Below are positions 26,438-35,154 of a DNA stretch of 63,701 bases, piece after piece. Positions within the stretch are counted from its first letter, which is position 1. Every line of letters begins with the position of its first letter. The notes beneath the pieces are model-generated. The model did not search any database, was not told the origin of the DNA, and worked only from the letters and a program-made list of their open reading frames with translations. Source of the DNA: Clostridium punense (lineage in GTDB: Bacteria; Bacillota; Clostridia; Clostridiales; Clostridiaceae); assembly GCF_017874425.1 (NCBI RefSeq), contig NZ_JAGGLL010000026.1, positions 1 through 63,701 of the forward strand, read 5' to 3'. Both the position numbers and the translations under genes were made by a program.

Positions 26438-27898
26438 ATGAATAACAATTCAGTAAAATCTGCAAATAAAAATTTGCTTATAGTTTGTGCACTTATGGGA
26501 GTTCTTCTAAGTGCTATGGCCATGAAAACAGATGGTGTAAGTATTATTGTAAAATCACTTATTTTTGTAACAATACTTACAGTTATCTATTGCTCTTTTA
26601 TGTATCGCAAAAATCCAGCTGACAAAAAAATCAAATACATAGTAGGTGCAAGTTTTATGATTACTCACTTTGCAACTACCCTTACTACTCAGACTCCAAT
26701 TATGTTTATTTTTGCTTTTCCGATTTTAATGCTATTTGGTATCTACGGAGATAAACTTTTAATTTCTTTATGTTTATCTGTTGTTATTGCTGTTAATGCC
26801 ATCAATGTATTTTCTGGAAAGTTTGACCCTAAGACGGCTTCTGCAGTAGTAATTGTAATTTTATTCAATTCAATAATCCAATACCTTAACACCTCAATCA
26901 TTGGAAAGACCGCAAAAGAAAATAATAAATATATTGAAACTTTAAACCATGACCAGGAAGAAAAGAAAAAGGTAATTGATACCCTTGTTAAGACTGCTGA
27001 AAAATTAATGACTTCTGCTGAAAATCTAGAAACCTTATCTAAGGAAGCTTCAACCTCATTAAGGGATGCCTCACTAGTTGTTGAAGAAATCTCTAAAGGT
27101 GCTATGTCTCAAGCAGAAGATACGCAAAGGGGTTCTGAGGTTTCAGAAGAATTATCAAAAAATATCGATAAAGTTGTTTACTCTTCTGAAGGTTTGATAG
27201 CCACAACTAAAGATACTGAGACACTAAAGGATAGTGGAATGGATATTTTATCTACATTAATGGTAAATACAAAAGAAAGTAACCTTGCTGTAACTTCCCT
27301 ACATTCTGTCATAGAAGGAACTAATAAAAGTGCAGAGGAAATAAGTGCTGCTATAAATGTAATTTCTTCTATTGCTGAACAAACAAATTTACTTGCACTA
27401 AATGCTGCTATTGAAGCTGCAAGAGCTGGAGAATCTGGAAGAGGATTTTCTGTTGTTGCTGAAGAAATTAGGAAACTTGCTGAACAATCCACAGCTTCAA
27501 GCAAAATTATTAATGAAGTAATAAAGTCTCTTCAAGTCAATATGAGCTCTGCTTTTATAAGCATGGAGAAAACCTCCAATATAATCGAATCTCAAACTAA
27601 ATCTATTGAAGATACTCAAAAGGTATTCAATAATCTAGCTACCTATATAGAAAAACTTCGTGATGAGGTAGAGGACTTGAATAGTGCTGGTCAACAAATG
27701 AAGGAAAAGAAAAACCACATTGTTAATATCCTTCAAAGCCTTTCGGCACTAGCTCAAGAGAATGCTGCCAGCACAGAACAGGCAGCAGCTTCCTCAGAAA
27801 GCCAGGCCGGTTCTATGGAACGAATTATTCAATTAAATTCTACTTTAATTACCCTTTCTGAAGATTTAAAAACCATAGGAGATACTCTTATTTCTTAG
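26438..27898 (+). CDS. Methyl-accepting chemotaxis protein with 6-TM N-terminus
   Basis: A 486-residue chemoreceptor. The N-terminal 160 residues form about six closely spaced membrane helices without an extracellular ligand domain. No HAMP is obvious; a coiled coil then leads to the MCP signalling domain with the hairpin tip [20 protein letters not shown] and [19 protein letters not shown]. Such receptors sense membrane-associated or intracellular signals. AAGGGGG precedes the ATG and a possible sigma-D promoter lies upstream. No chemotaxis operon is nearby. Confidence 0.93.
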   Translation: MNNNSVKSANKNLLIVCALMGVLLSAMAMKTDGVSIIVKSLIFVTILTVIYCSFMYRKNPADKKIKYIVGASFMITHFATTLTTQTPIMFIFAFPILMLFGIYGDKLLISLCLSVVIAVNAINVFSGKFDPKTASAVVIVILFNSIIQYLNTSIIGKTAKENNKYIETLNHDQEEKKKVIDTLVKTAEKLMTSAENLETLSKEASTSLRDASLVVEEISKGAMSQAEDTQRGSEVSEELSKNIDKVVYSSEGLIATTKDTETLKDSGMDILSTLMVNTKESNLAVTSLHSVIEGTNKSAEEISAAINVISSIAEQTNLLALNAAIEAARAGESGRGFSVVAEEIRKLAEQSTASSKIINEVIKSLQVNMSSAFISMEKTSNIIESQTKSIEDTQKVFNNLATYIEKLRDEVEDLNSAGQQMKEKKNHIVNILQSLSALAQENAASTEQAAASSESQAGSMERIIQLNSTLITLSEDLKTIGDTLIS

Positions 27899-28051
27899 AA
27901 TAAATATAGAACATCCATATGCTAGTTCTATTAAGCTTTTGGAGATAAGTTAAACTTCTAACCTTAAGACTTCAATTGAAGTATGTTTGGATTCTATAGG
28001 TTTTCAGTACACTACTTTTATATTATTGAGTCCTATACTAAATTTAAATTA

Positions 28052-28083
28052 AGATAGGAAGTTTGCTTTTAGACTTCCTATCT
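28052..28083. repeat. Perfect inverted repeat
   Basis: AGATAGGAAGT (28052-28062) pairs with ACTTCCTATCT (28073-28083). No T-run follows on the plus strand, so it is a structured element rather than a clear terminator. Confidence 0.6.
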
Positions 28084-28141
28084 CTGGCATTATCAAGAGG
28101 CTTGCTACTAGGGGCTTTTGACAATAATAAACATAGTAATA

Positions 28142-28190
28142 AACCTGAATTTAGATTATATAAAAATATTTCTAAATTCAGGTTGTTTTT
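28142..28190. terminator. Terminator between chemoreceptor and glycerate kinase
   Basis: A perfect 14-bp stem (AACCTGAATTTAGA with TCTAAATTCAGGTT) is followed on the plus strand by GTTTTTAG. It lies between convergent genes and may serve both. Confidence 0.75.
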
Positions 28191-28257
28191 AGTTATTTAG
28201 GATTAAAAAAATTAGGATTACACTTATTTAGCTTTTATAGTTAAGGTGAATAAATAC

Positions 28258-29394
28258 CTAACTATTGAAAGTATTTATTAGCCTCATAATTCTCTCTGCA
28301 GTACCTTCTAGTAAAGTTTCTGTATTTTCTATAGCCTCACAAAGAGTCATTGGCTTATCAATAATTGAAAAAATGCTAGAAAATCCACAGGAGTATAAAG
28401 ATTCATAGCCTTCCCCTAAAGAGCCGCAAATACCTATTACAGGTACAGAGTGTTTTTCACAAAGCTTAGCAATGCCAAAGGGAGTTTTTCCAAATCCAGT
28501 TTGAAAATCCATAGCACCTTCACCAGTTATTACTAAATCAGCCTTTATAATTTTCTCTTCAAGGTTTGAAAGCTTAATAATAACATCAATGCCTCTTTCC
28601 ATCTTGCCGTTAAAAAATCCAAAAAAAGCTGCTCCAAGGCCCCCTGCTGCTCCTGCTCCAGGAATATCTACTACATCTTTGTTTATAGTTTCTTTAACCA
28701 CTTGTGCATAATGGTACAAGTTATTATCAAGAGTTTGCACCATAGCTTTATCAGCTCCCTTTTGAGGGGCAAACACCGCTGATGCACCTCTTTCACCACA
28801 AAGTGGATTATCAACATCACAGGCAATTATAAAATTACTTTCATATATTCTTTTATCGAAGCTTTCTAAATTAATTTTATGAAGGTCACTTAAAGCTGCT
28901 CCCCCAAGCCTTATTTCACTTCCTGACTTATCAAGTAATTTTGCTCCTAGTGCTGTGAGCATTCCCGCCCCACCATCATTAGTAGCACTGCCACCAATGC
29001 CAATGATAAAATTTCTACATCCTTTATCTAAAGCATGGAGTATGAGCTGACCTGTTCCATAAGTAGTAGTGAGTAATGGGTTTCTTTCTTCTTCCTTCAA
29101 TAAAGGGAGACCTGAAGCTGCAGCCATTTCTATAATAGCTGTGGCGCCATCCCCTAAAATCCCATAATAGCTATTTACTTCTCTATAAAGAGGGTCTTTA
29201 ACTTTTATATATTCTAAGCTTCCTTCAGTGCAATGAATTAAAGCTTCTACTGTTCCTTCTCCACCATCTGCCATGGGTACTTTCACTACTTCAATATCTT
29301 CATTTACTTTCTTAATTCCTCTTTCAATAGAGTTAGCAGCTTCCATTGAAGACAGGCTTCCCTTAAAAGAGTCTGTTGCAATAATTATTTTCAA
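28258..29394 (-). CDS. glxK: Glycerate kinase
   Basis: A 378-residue glycerate kinase of the GarK/GlxK family, which phosphorylates D-glycerate with ATP. It begins MKIIIATDSFKGSLSS, and contains MADGGEGT, GIGGSATNDGGAGML, the VPMADG motif and DLVITGEGAMDFQT, all typical. A frame opens with GTG at 29403, but the TTG at 29394, with AGGAAGTG upstream, gives the usual N-terminus. It is a single gene; the upstream MFS gene ends 115 bases away behind a hairpin. Whether the product is 2- or 3-phosphoglycerate cannot be told. Confidence 0.94.
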   Translation of the reverse strand: MKIIIATDSFKGSLSSMEAANSIERGIKKVNEDIEVVKVPMADGGEGTVEALIHCTEGSLEYIKVKDPLYREVNSYYGILGDGATAIIEMAAASGLPLLKEEERNPLLTTTYGTGQLILHALDKGCRNFIIGIGGSATNDGGAGMLTALGAKLLDKSGSEIRLGGAALSDLHKINLESFDKRIYESNFIIACDVDNPLCGERGASAVFAPQKGADKAMVQTLDNNLYHYAQVVKETINKDVVDIPGAGAAGGLGAAFFGFFNGKMERGIDVIIKLSNLEEKIIKADLVITGEGAMDFQTGFGKTPFGIAKLCEKHSVPVIGICGSLGEGYESLYSCGFSSIFSIIDKPMTLCEAIENTETLLEGTAERIMRLINTFNS

Positions 29395-29481
29395 TTTTTT
29401 CACTTCCTATATACTTTTTAAATTTATCATATTTTTCATATTACTATAGCCTTATAATATTATTATAGAAACATAAATAAA

Positions 29482-29510
29482 AGTAGGCAACTCTTCATGA
29501 TTCACCTACT
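29482..29510 (-). terminator. Terminator after the MFS gene
   Basis: AGTAGG (29482-29487) pairs with CCTACT (29505-29510); the minus strand continues into TTTATTTATG. The stem is short. Confidence 0.6.
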
Positions 29511-29517
29511 AACTAAA

Positions 29518-30759
29518 TTACTTATTCATTGATTGAACAATATTATGCTTTTTAACTTCTCTTAGATGTAAAATATAAATTAAAATTGCAGATAGCATAG
29601 TCACCGAAAATACTAATGGCCATACATATCTTACCCCAAGATTTTCTATATATCCCCCCATTATCACTGGCCCTATAGCTGAACCTCCATTGGTTATTAT
29701 GTTCAGTACTGAATTAAACCTTCCTCTATGTGAGCTTGGAGCATGGTCTGCTATGTACACTCCCGAATTTGTGGCATTTAATATTTCTCCCACAGTCCAA
29801 ACTATTGTTGCCATTATGTATAATGGATAAGCCTTAATGAAAAAGTTCATTCCAAATCCAACTGCAAAGAACACTCCTGAAATTGCAATATTAAATAAGG
29901 GTTTATTTCTCCTAGTTAAATGTACTATTAATGTGGTCATTGTAACAACTATAATACCATTAGTGAAATATATTCCTCCCATAAGTTCTGGGGCTCTATC
30001 ACCGAAAATCTCTGTAAACTGTAGAGGTGTTCCAAAGTTACCTTGGGAATAAGCAAAGGAATATACAGAGGATAATAATGCAAAAATTACTACAGTTGGT
30101 TTTTTCAAAAGTACAGAAATAACACTTCCTTCTTCAGCCCTCTCTTCTTCTGACACTTCTTCTAAATCCCCTGTTGAAGGTTTAGTTTCATCCACAAATA
30201 TAGATACTAAAATAATATTTATTAAAATTGCAACAGCATTACCTATAAAGGTTAATGCGAAATAATTTTTATATAAAAATCCTGCTAAAATTGGTCCAAT
30301 AGAAAAACCAATGTTTATACCTAAATACAAAAGTGAAAAAGCAGCTTTTCTGTTACTAGAATCCGTTAAATCTGCAACCATAGCACTATTAGCAGGTTGA
30401 ACTGCTCCCGTTGACACTCCAGCTAAAATTAAAAGCCAGGGAATAATCATTGATTTTCCTAAAAAAGCACAGGGTAAAAATAATAAAGCTGCGAGACTTT
30501 GAAAAATTATCATAACCTTTTTTCTTCCAATAATATCAGAGAGTTTCCCGCCTAATAATCCCCCTGGAATATAAGATAGTGATGAAAGTGACACAAATAA
30601 ACCTGCTTCTTTCGCACTAAGTCCAAGCTTGTCCGTTAAAAATAAAGTTAAAAGAGGAAAAACAAAACTTCCCATACTATTTATGACTCTTACAAAAAAT
30701 AAAATGTAAATTCCCCTAGGAAGCCCTGAGTAGGCCTTAAAAACCTTTGTCAATTTCAT
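29518..30759 (-). CDS. MFS transporter (drug-efflux type)
   Basis: A 413-residue, 12-helix major facilitator. Motif A is clear between helices 2 and 3 (GGKLSDIIGRKKVMI), and a second half-motif occurs in the cytoplasmic loop after helix 8 (VHLTRRNKPLF). The GPILAGFLYK segment fits the drug:H+ antiporter group (motif C-like). A multidrug or metabolite exporter is likely; the substrate is unknown. Single gene. Confidence 0.9.
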   Translation of the reverse strand: MKLTKVFKAYSGLPRGIYILFFVRVINSMGSFVFPLLTLFLTDKLGLSAKEAGLFVSLSSLSYIPGGLLGGKLSDIIGRKKVMIIFQSLAALLFLPCAFLGKSMIIPWLLILAGVSTGAVQPANSAMVADLTDSSNRKAAFSLLYLGINIGFSIGPILAGFLYKNYFALTFIGNAVAILINIILVSIFVDETKPSTGDLEEVSEEERAEEGSVISVLLKKPTVVIFALLSSVYSFAYSQGNFGTPLQFTEIFGDRAPELMGGIYFTNGIIVVTMTTLIVHLTRRNKPLFNIAISGVFFAVGFGMNFFIKAYPLYIMATIVWTVGEILNATNSGVYIADHAPSSHRGRFNSVLNIITNGGSAIGPVIMGGYIENLGVRYVWPLVFSVTMLSAILIYILHLREVKKHNIVQSMNK

Positions 30760-30923
30760 ATCATCGCCATCCTTCTAATGTAAGCCATATATTACTTAAA
30801 TATCACCTATAGTTGTGTATCTATCTCTTAATGATTTTTTTATCTACTTATTTCTAGTATATAGCTTAATAACATACATATTGAGTATATTTCTAATTAT
30901 CTTTATTAGGTATTTCTTGTCTT

Positions 30924-30987
30924 CCATTGAATCTAAGTTAAAAGTTAACTTATACATGAAACATACCTTGGTCCCTTTGGTCTTCAT
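30924..30987 (-). repeat. Palindromic intergenic repeat, copy F
   Basis: On the minus strand the element reads GGGACCAAGGTATG followed by TCATGTATAAGTTAACTT and TTAACTTAGATTCA. Same family as 20485 and others, opposite orientation. It lies between the nitroreductase and MFS genes. Confidence 0.7.
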
Positions 30988-31029
30988 GTAAGATAATTAA
31001 ATTAAAATTTTAATAAGAAAGCTTGTTGC

Positions 31030-31064
31030 ATAATTGTTTTTGCAAAAGCTTATTAAACAATTAT
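31030..31064. repeat. Inverted repeat in long intergenic region
   Basis: Perfect arms ATAATTGTTT (31030-31039) and AAACAATTAT (31055-31064) around a 15-base loop. No clear T-run. The 550-base region 30760-31313 otherwise holds only the copy F repeat and the terminator at 31199. Confidence 0.55.
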
Positions 31065-31198
31065 AACCTTATATACACTCATTTTAATTATAACATCTAG
31101 TTGCATATAACTAAAGAAATTTTCAAAAATATTTATATTTACTGAATTTTATTCATCTTTAGACAAATTTACTAACATTACTTAAGTCATACTAAAAT

Positions 31199-31245
31199 AA
31201 TAAACTTACAAAATGAATAAATATAATTCATGTTGCAAGTTTATT
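31199..31245 (-). terminator. Terminator after the nitroreductase gene
   Basis: AATAAACTTACAA (31199-31211) pairs with TTGCAAGTTTATT (31233-31245), one mismatch. On the minus strand the 3' arm is TTGTAAGTTTATT and is followed by ATTTTAG. Confidence 0.65.
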
Positions 31246-31313
31246 TTTAATGAATATTAAATTATTTATTATGAAGATCCCACATAAGCATTTTGGTTGT
31301 TACAAATTTGCCC

Positions 31314-31814
31314 TTACCATCTATTAAGATGTATTCTTGTTTTATCAAATCTATCAGCAGGTGTTTTTTCCTCATCAGGATACCCCACTGGCACTATTGA
31401 TAGAGGAATAACATTATCTGGCAATCCTAATAGTTCTTTTATTTTTTCTACCCTATCAGCTATTGGATAAACCCCTAGCCACACAGCTCCAAGTCCCATA
31501 TCCTGAGCAGCTAGTAGTATGTTTTCAGTGGCAGCCGAACAATCTTGTACCCAATATCCCTTGAACACTTCCTTCTCCTCATCACCACAAATTACTATGG
31601 CTACATCAGAGTTTAATAGCATCTTGGAATAAGGATGTATTTCAGTGATTCTTTTCATAACTTCTTTATCTCTTAATACAACAAACTCCCAGGGTTGCTC
31701 ATTTCCTGCTGAAGGTGCTGCCATGGCCGCTCTTAATAAATCCTCTACAAACTCATCACTTACTTTTATATCCTTGTATTTCCTTATGCTTCTTCTTTTT
31801 AATATAGAATTCAT
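31314..31814 (-). CDS. Nitroreductase-family flavoprotein
   Basis: A 166-residue FMN-dependent nitroreductase-like protein. It opens MNSILKRRSIRKYKD (FMN-binding RRSxRxF/Y motif) and continues AAMAAPSAGNEQPWEFVVL and NILLAAQDMGLGAVWLGVYP, all family hallmarks. Such enzymes use NAD(P)H to reduce nitro compounds, quinones or enones; the natural substrate is unknown. The frame extends to 31877, but AGGAGG before the ATG at 31814 sets the start. Single gene. Confidence 0.93.
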   Translation of the reverse strand: MNSILKRRSIRKYKDIKVSDEFVEDLLRAAMAAPSAGNEQPWEFVVLRDKEVMKRITEIHPYSKMLLNSDVAIVICGDEEKEVFKGYWVQDCSAATENILLAAQDMGLGAVWLGVYPIADRVEKIKELLGLPDNVIPLSIVPVGYPDEEKTPADRFDKTRIHLNRW

Positions 31815-32164
31815 AACTATACCTCCTGATTTATTATTACTTATTATCCTATTATAGGAAATAAGTTCCCACTTCACAAGTATGAAATAATTTTTACTAT
31901 ACCCTATGAAAGTTCAATATAACATATAAGTTTTAGTAAATTTGTGAACCTCTAGACCTTTATATTGCGAATTTTTAAACACCTGATTTTGACAGGATAT
32001 TTTTACCTTGATATACTTAGTATAGGCTTTAACGAGTGATAATCCACTCTACTTATGTCTACAAACTTTTATATAATAAAGATGTAACAATGTCTTAGTT
32101 GTGTTTTAAATTTAATTACCTTTACTTAGGGTTAAAATATAATAAAAGAAAAGAAGGGATTTTA

Positions 32165-32392
32165 ATGAATACTTCAGTGGATAGGCTTGGGCAGGAAAGA
32201 GTAGGCAAGCTATTATTTAGCTTGGCAGTGCCTGCAATTGCAGCTCAGCTAGTTAATATGCTCTATAATATTGTAGATAGAATCTATATAGGACATATTC
32301 CAAACATAGGCTCTGAAGCTCTTACCGGCGTAGGTGTAACCTTTCCAATAATAATGATTATTTCTGCCTTTAGTGCATTAATTGGAATTTGA
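32165..32392 (+). pseudogene. Truncated MATE-family efflux pump, 5' end only
   Basis: The first 75 residues of a MATE transporter (TSVDRLGQERVGKLLFSLAVPAIAA, MLYNIVDRIYIGHI, GVGVTFPIIM) start at an ATG with GAAGGG upstream, then stop at TGA just where a normal protein (about 450 residues) would read ALIGMGG. The downstream sequence has no MATE coding potential in any frame; a hairpin follows within 30 bases. A large internal or 3' deletion is the simplest explanation. The product would contain only two helices and is unlikely to work. Confidence 0.85.
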
Positions 32393-32417
32393 AATGATCA
32401 ATTATTTTAATATTAAC

Positions 32418-32463
32418 AAAGCCATGGATAATAAGGAATTAGGACCTTATTATCCACGGCTTT
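32418..32463. terminator. Long hairpin between MATE remnant and GGDEF gene
   Basis: AAAGCCATGGATAATAAGG (32418-32436) pairs with CCTTATTATCCACGGCTTT (32445-32463) with one mismatched position. It may end both the remnant and the converging TPR-GAF-GGDEF gene. Confidence 0.75.
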
Positions 32464-32590
32464 ACTGTTATTTAGGTCTTTTAAGCATTACGCAACAACC
32501 TCTTAATAGATATAACTTGGGCTTACATCCATATCTAAATAACTTCATATTTATGATTTTCATATAGTCGGTTTTTGATTTATAATATTC

Positions 32591-34753
32591 CTAATGACTT
32601 ACAACACAGTTTCTTCCTTGATTTTTTCCTTTATAAAGATTTTTATCTGCATTATTAATGGTAGAATCTACTCCTAGACTCTCATTGTACTCTTCAACTC
32701 CAAAAGTAACAGTAAGTTTAATTTTATTCTTTCTATAAACAAAGTTAGTTCCTTCAATCTTTTTTCTTATACCTTCACAAAGTGAAGTAGCGGCATCACC
32801 TTTAGTATTTGGTAGAAGCATCAAAAACTCTTCTCCCCCCCATCTTGCCAGTATATCTTGTCTTCTCATACTAGTTTTTAATAGTTTAGTAAGCTTTACA
32901 AGAATATAATCTCCGCAATCGTGACCATAAATATCATTAACCTTTTTAAAGTAATCAATATCTAAAATCACAACTGAAAATTCCTGTTGGGTTTTTTTAT
33001 AGTTTAAAGCTTCCTCTTCAATCCTATCCATTAAGTAACGACGATTAAACACGCCTGTAAGCACATCGGTTTTTGATAGAATCTCAAGTTCATTTGATTT
33101 AGCTTTAAGCTCTTCAGACTTTTGAGAGTTATTTAAAGCTATAGCAATATAAGAAGCTAAGGCCTTAATCATGCCCATAGATCTTTCTGAGTAGGCATTT
33201 TCCCTATAACTTTGTACCGTCATTGCTCCCACAACTTTATCTTCTACAATTAAAGGATAGTATATTATGGACTTAGATAGCATCTTTGTTACCCCATGTC
33301 CGTATCTAAGCTGCTGATTAGAATCAGCAATAATGTTATTTAGACAAACCGCTTGTTTTTCCCTAATACATTTTGCTGCAAAGCTTTTTTCGTTATCAAT
33401 TGTAGTTTTAATTAGAGGTAACCGTTTTCCTTGTTCAATCATAATTCTAAAAGTAATTAAACCTTGCTCTGCGTTATATAAGCATATTCCAAAAATATCT
33501 GCATCCATAAGCTTATTTATATTTTTATACACCATATTAAGAACTTTCTTAATATCTAGTGTAGCTGTGATTTTTTGTCCAATTTCTCCAATAATCTTTA
33601 TATCTTCATAGGATTCTGCAAGAGCCCTCGCCTTTAATGCAGTTTCCTCTGATTTTCTTCTAAGTTCTTCATTTTTTAGTCTTTGAATTTCTGCATCCTT
33701 TTGAGCTTTTTCAACCTTGAACTCGGTCATATGTTGAACAAGCTTATCATCTAATTCCTTTGTTTTTATCTTTTCATTTAATTCATTATAGCTTTTTAGG
33801 TAATTGAAGGCATTTTTATAATCATTATCCTTTTCAGCAATTTCTGCTAAAACCATATAGATATCTTTTAGCATGCCAAAAGCATTAATTCTCTCAGCTA
33901 TTTTTAATCCATTCTTTAAATTAATTATGGCTTCTTCTTTTCTATTTCGACTTAGATAAAGTTTCCCTATCTCCTTAAAACCATTTGCTTCCATGTATTT
34001 TTGATTATTCTCCTTATACAAAGAAAGAGAAAGCTGAAGGTTTTCTAACGCCTTTTGAAAATCACCTATTTCCTTGTATATTAATCCAAGAACATTATAG
34101 TTCTGAGCAAAACAATGTGATTCTGCACCATTCTCTTTAAGAACAATAAAGGATTCATTGATAAATTTTAGAGCTGTTTCAGTATTTTTCTTGATTAGAT
34201 ATATTTCTGCTATATTAGCTAGAACTAAACTTTCGAAAATATATTCTACTTTTTCTATTTTTCTTAGAGTCTTAAGAGCCTCTTGAAGGAACTCTAGAGC
34301 CTCATCAAATTGACCTGAATCATAATAGACAACTCCAATGTTATTTAAAAAAAATGGATCTATTTCTTCATTCTTTTCCTTCATTAACTCAAGTCCTCTA
34401 AAATAATTCCTTAGTCCTAATTCAAGATTTCCTAAATCAGTATACAAATATCCAAGAACATAACTAGCTTTAATTTGAACTTCATCACTACCTATAGAAA
34501 TAGCTAATTCATTTCCTTCACTGGCCAATTGAAGTGCTTCATCATAATTACTACTCTTGATTGCATTATATCTAGCAAGTAAAATCATACAAAACGCAAT
34601 GCCTTTGTCATAATTAATTTTTATGGCCAACTTTTCTGCTTTTTTTATAATGCTAAACGCTTGTTTCAAGTCAGTCCTAATTAATGTCCAAGCTTCATTA
34701 AGTGATACATCAATTTCCTTTTCAGTTTTTTCTATGTAATCCTTTTTTTCCAC
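32591..34753 (-). CDS. TPR-GAF-GGDEF diguanylate cyclase
   Basis: A 720-residue cytoplasmic signalling protein without membrane helices. An N-terminal array of about eight TPR repeats (residues 10-330) is followed by a coiled coil (about 335-380), a GAF domain (about 385-535) and a GGDEF domain (about 560-720). The active site RWGGEEF and the inhibitory RRQD five residues before it are intact, so c-di-GMP synthesis with feedback is expected. TPRs suggest control by a protein or peptide partner. The GTG at 34753 with GGAGG five bases upstream is preferred over the GTG at 34765, which overlaps that site. It is a single gene. Confidence 0.92.
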   Translation of the reverse strand: MEKKDYIEKTEKEIDVSLNEAWTLIRTDLKQAFSIIKKAEKLAIKINYDKGIAFCMILLARYNAIKSSNYDEALQLASEGNELAISIGSDEVQIKASYVLGYLYTDLGNLELGLRNYFRGLELMKEKNEEIDPFFLNNIGVVYYDSGQFDEALEFLQEALKTLRKIEKVEYIFESLVLANIAEIYLIKKNTETALKFINESFIVLKENGAESHCFAQNYNVLGLIYKEIGDFQKALENLQLSLSLYKENNQKYMEANGFKEIGKLYLSRNRKEEAIINLKNGLKIAERINAFGMLKDIYMVLAEIAEKDNDYKNAFNYLKSYNELNEKIKTKELDDKLVQHMTEFKVEKAQKDAEIQRLKNEELRRKSEETALKARALAESYEDIKIIGEIGQKITATLDIKKVLNMVYKNINKLMDADIFGICLYNAEQGLITFRIMIEQGKRLPLIKTTIDNEKSFAAKCIREKQAVCLNNIIADSNQQLRYGHGVTKMLSKSIIYYPLIVEDKVVGAMTVQSYRENAYSERSMGMIKALASYIAIALNNSQKSEELKAKSNELEILSKTDVLTGVFNRRYLMDRIEEEALNYKKTQQEFSVVILDIDYFKKVNDIYGHDCGDYILVKLTKLLKTSMRRQDILARWGGEEFLMLLPNTKGDAATSLCEGIRKKIEGTNFVYRKNKIKLTVTFGVEEYNESLGVDSTINNADKNLYKGKNQGRNCVVSH

Positions 34754-35154
34754 AATTGCCTCCACTAGCTATATCATAATACTTAATCATACCATATCTC
34801 ATTAAAGTTGTCTAAATTTACAGAGTAATTAAATACCTTGTATTGACTAACTTAGTCCAACAATTATATATCTTAATATATTTATAATTATGAAATGAAA
34901 CAAGTTTCCTTTCATATGATATAAATATTATCGTAGTTAAATTAAATTTATTTATATGAATGTCGAATAGTAGTTGATAAATCCTAAAGAAAAGAATTCA
35001 ATATTTACTTAATCTTATTATAAATCTATATTATACTAAGACTACTAAGGACTTTCACTCTTCCACTATTTATTCCACAAACTTCCTAGTGATATTTTTA
35101 TAATTTTCTTATAAAATTATATTTAAAAAGAGGCCATAAAGGATGGGGTTATTG
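34754..35154. other. Intergenic region upstream of the M4 protease
   Basis: About 390 AT-rich bases between divergent genes. No riboswitch fold, in particular no c-di-GMP aptamer signature, was recognised. A TTGACT at 34843 with TATATC 18 bases later could be a promoter. Confidence 0.35.

Noticed and set aside
32382-32567. A 61-codon plus-strand frame after the MATE remnant
   Set aside because: It overlaps the terminator hairpin and has no MATE or other recognisable sequence.
34754-35154. c-di-GMP riboswitch upstream of the surface protease
   Set aside because: The conserved aptamer blocks of c-di-GMP-I or -II were not found.
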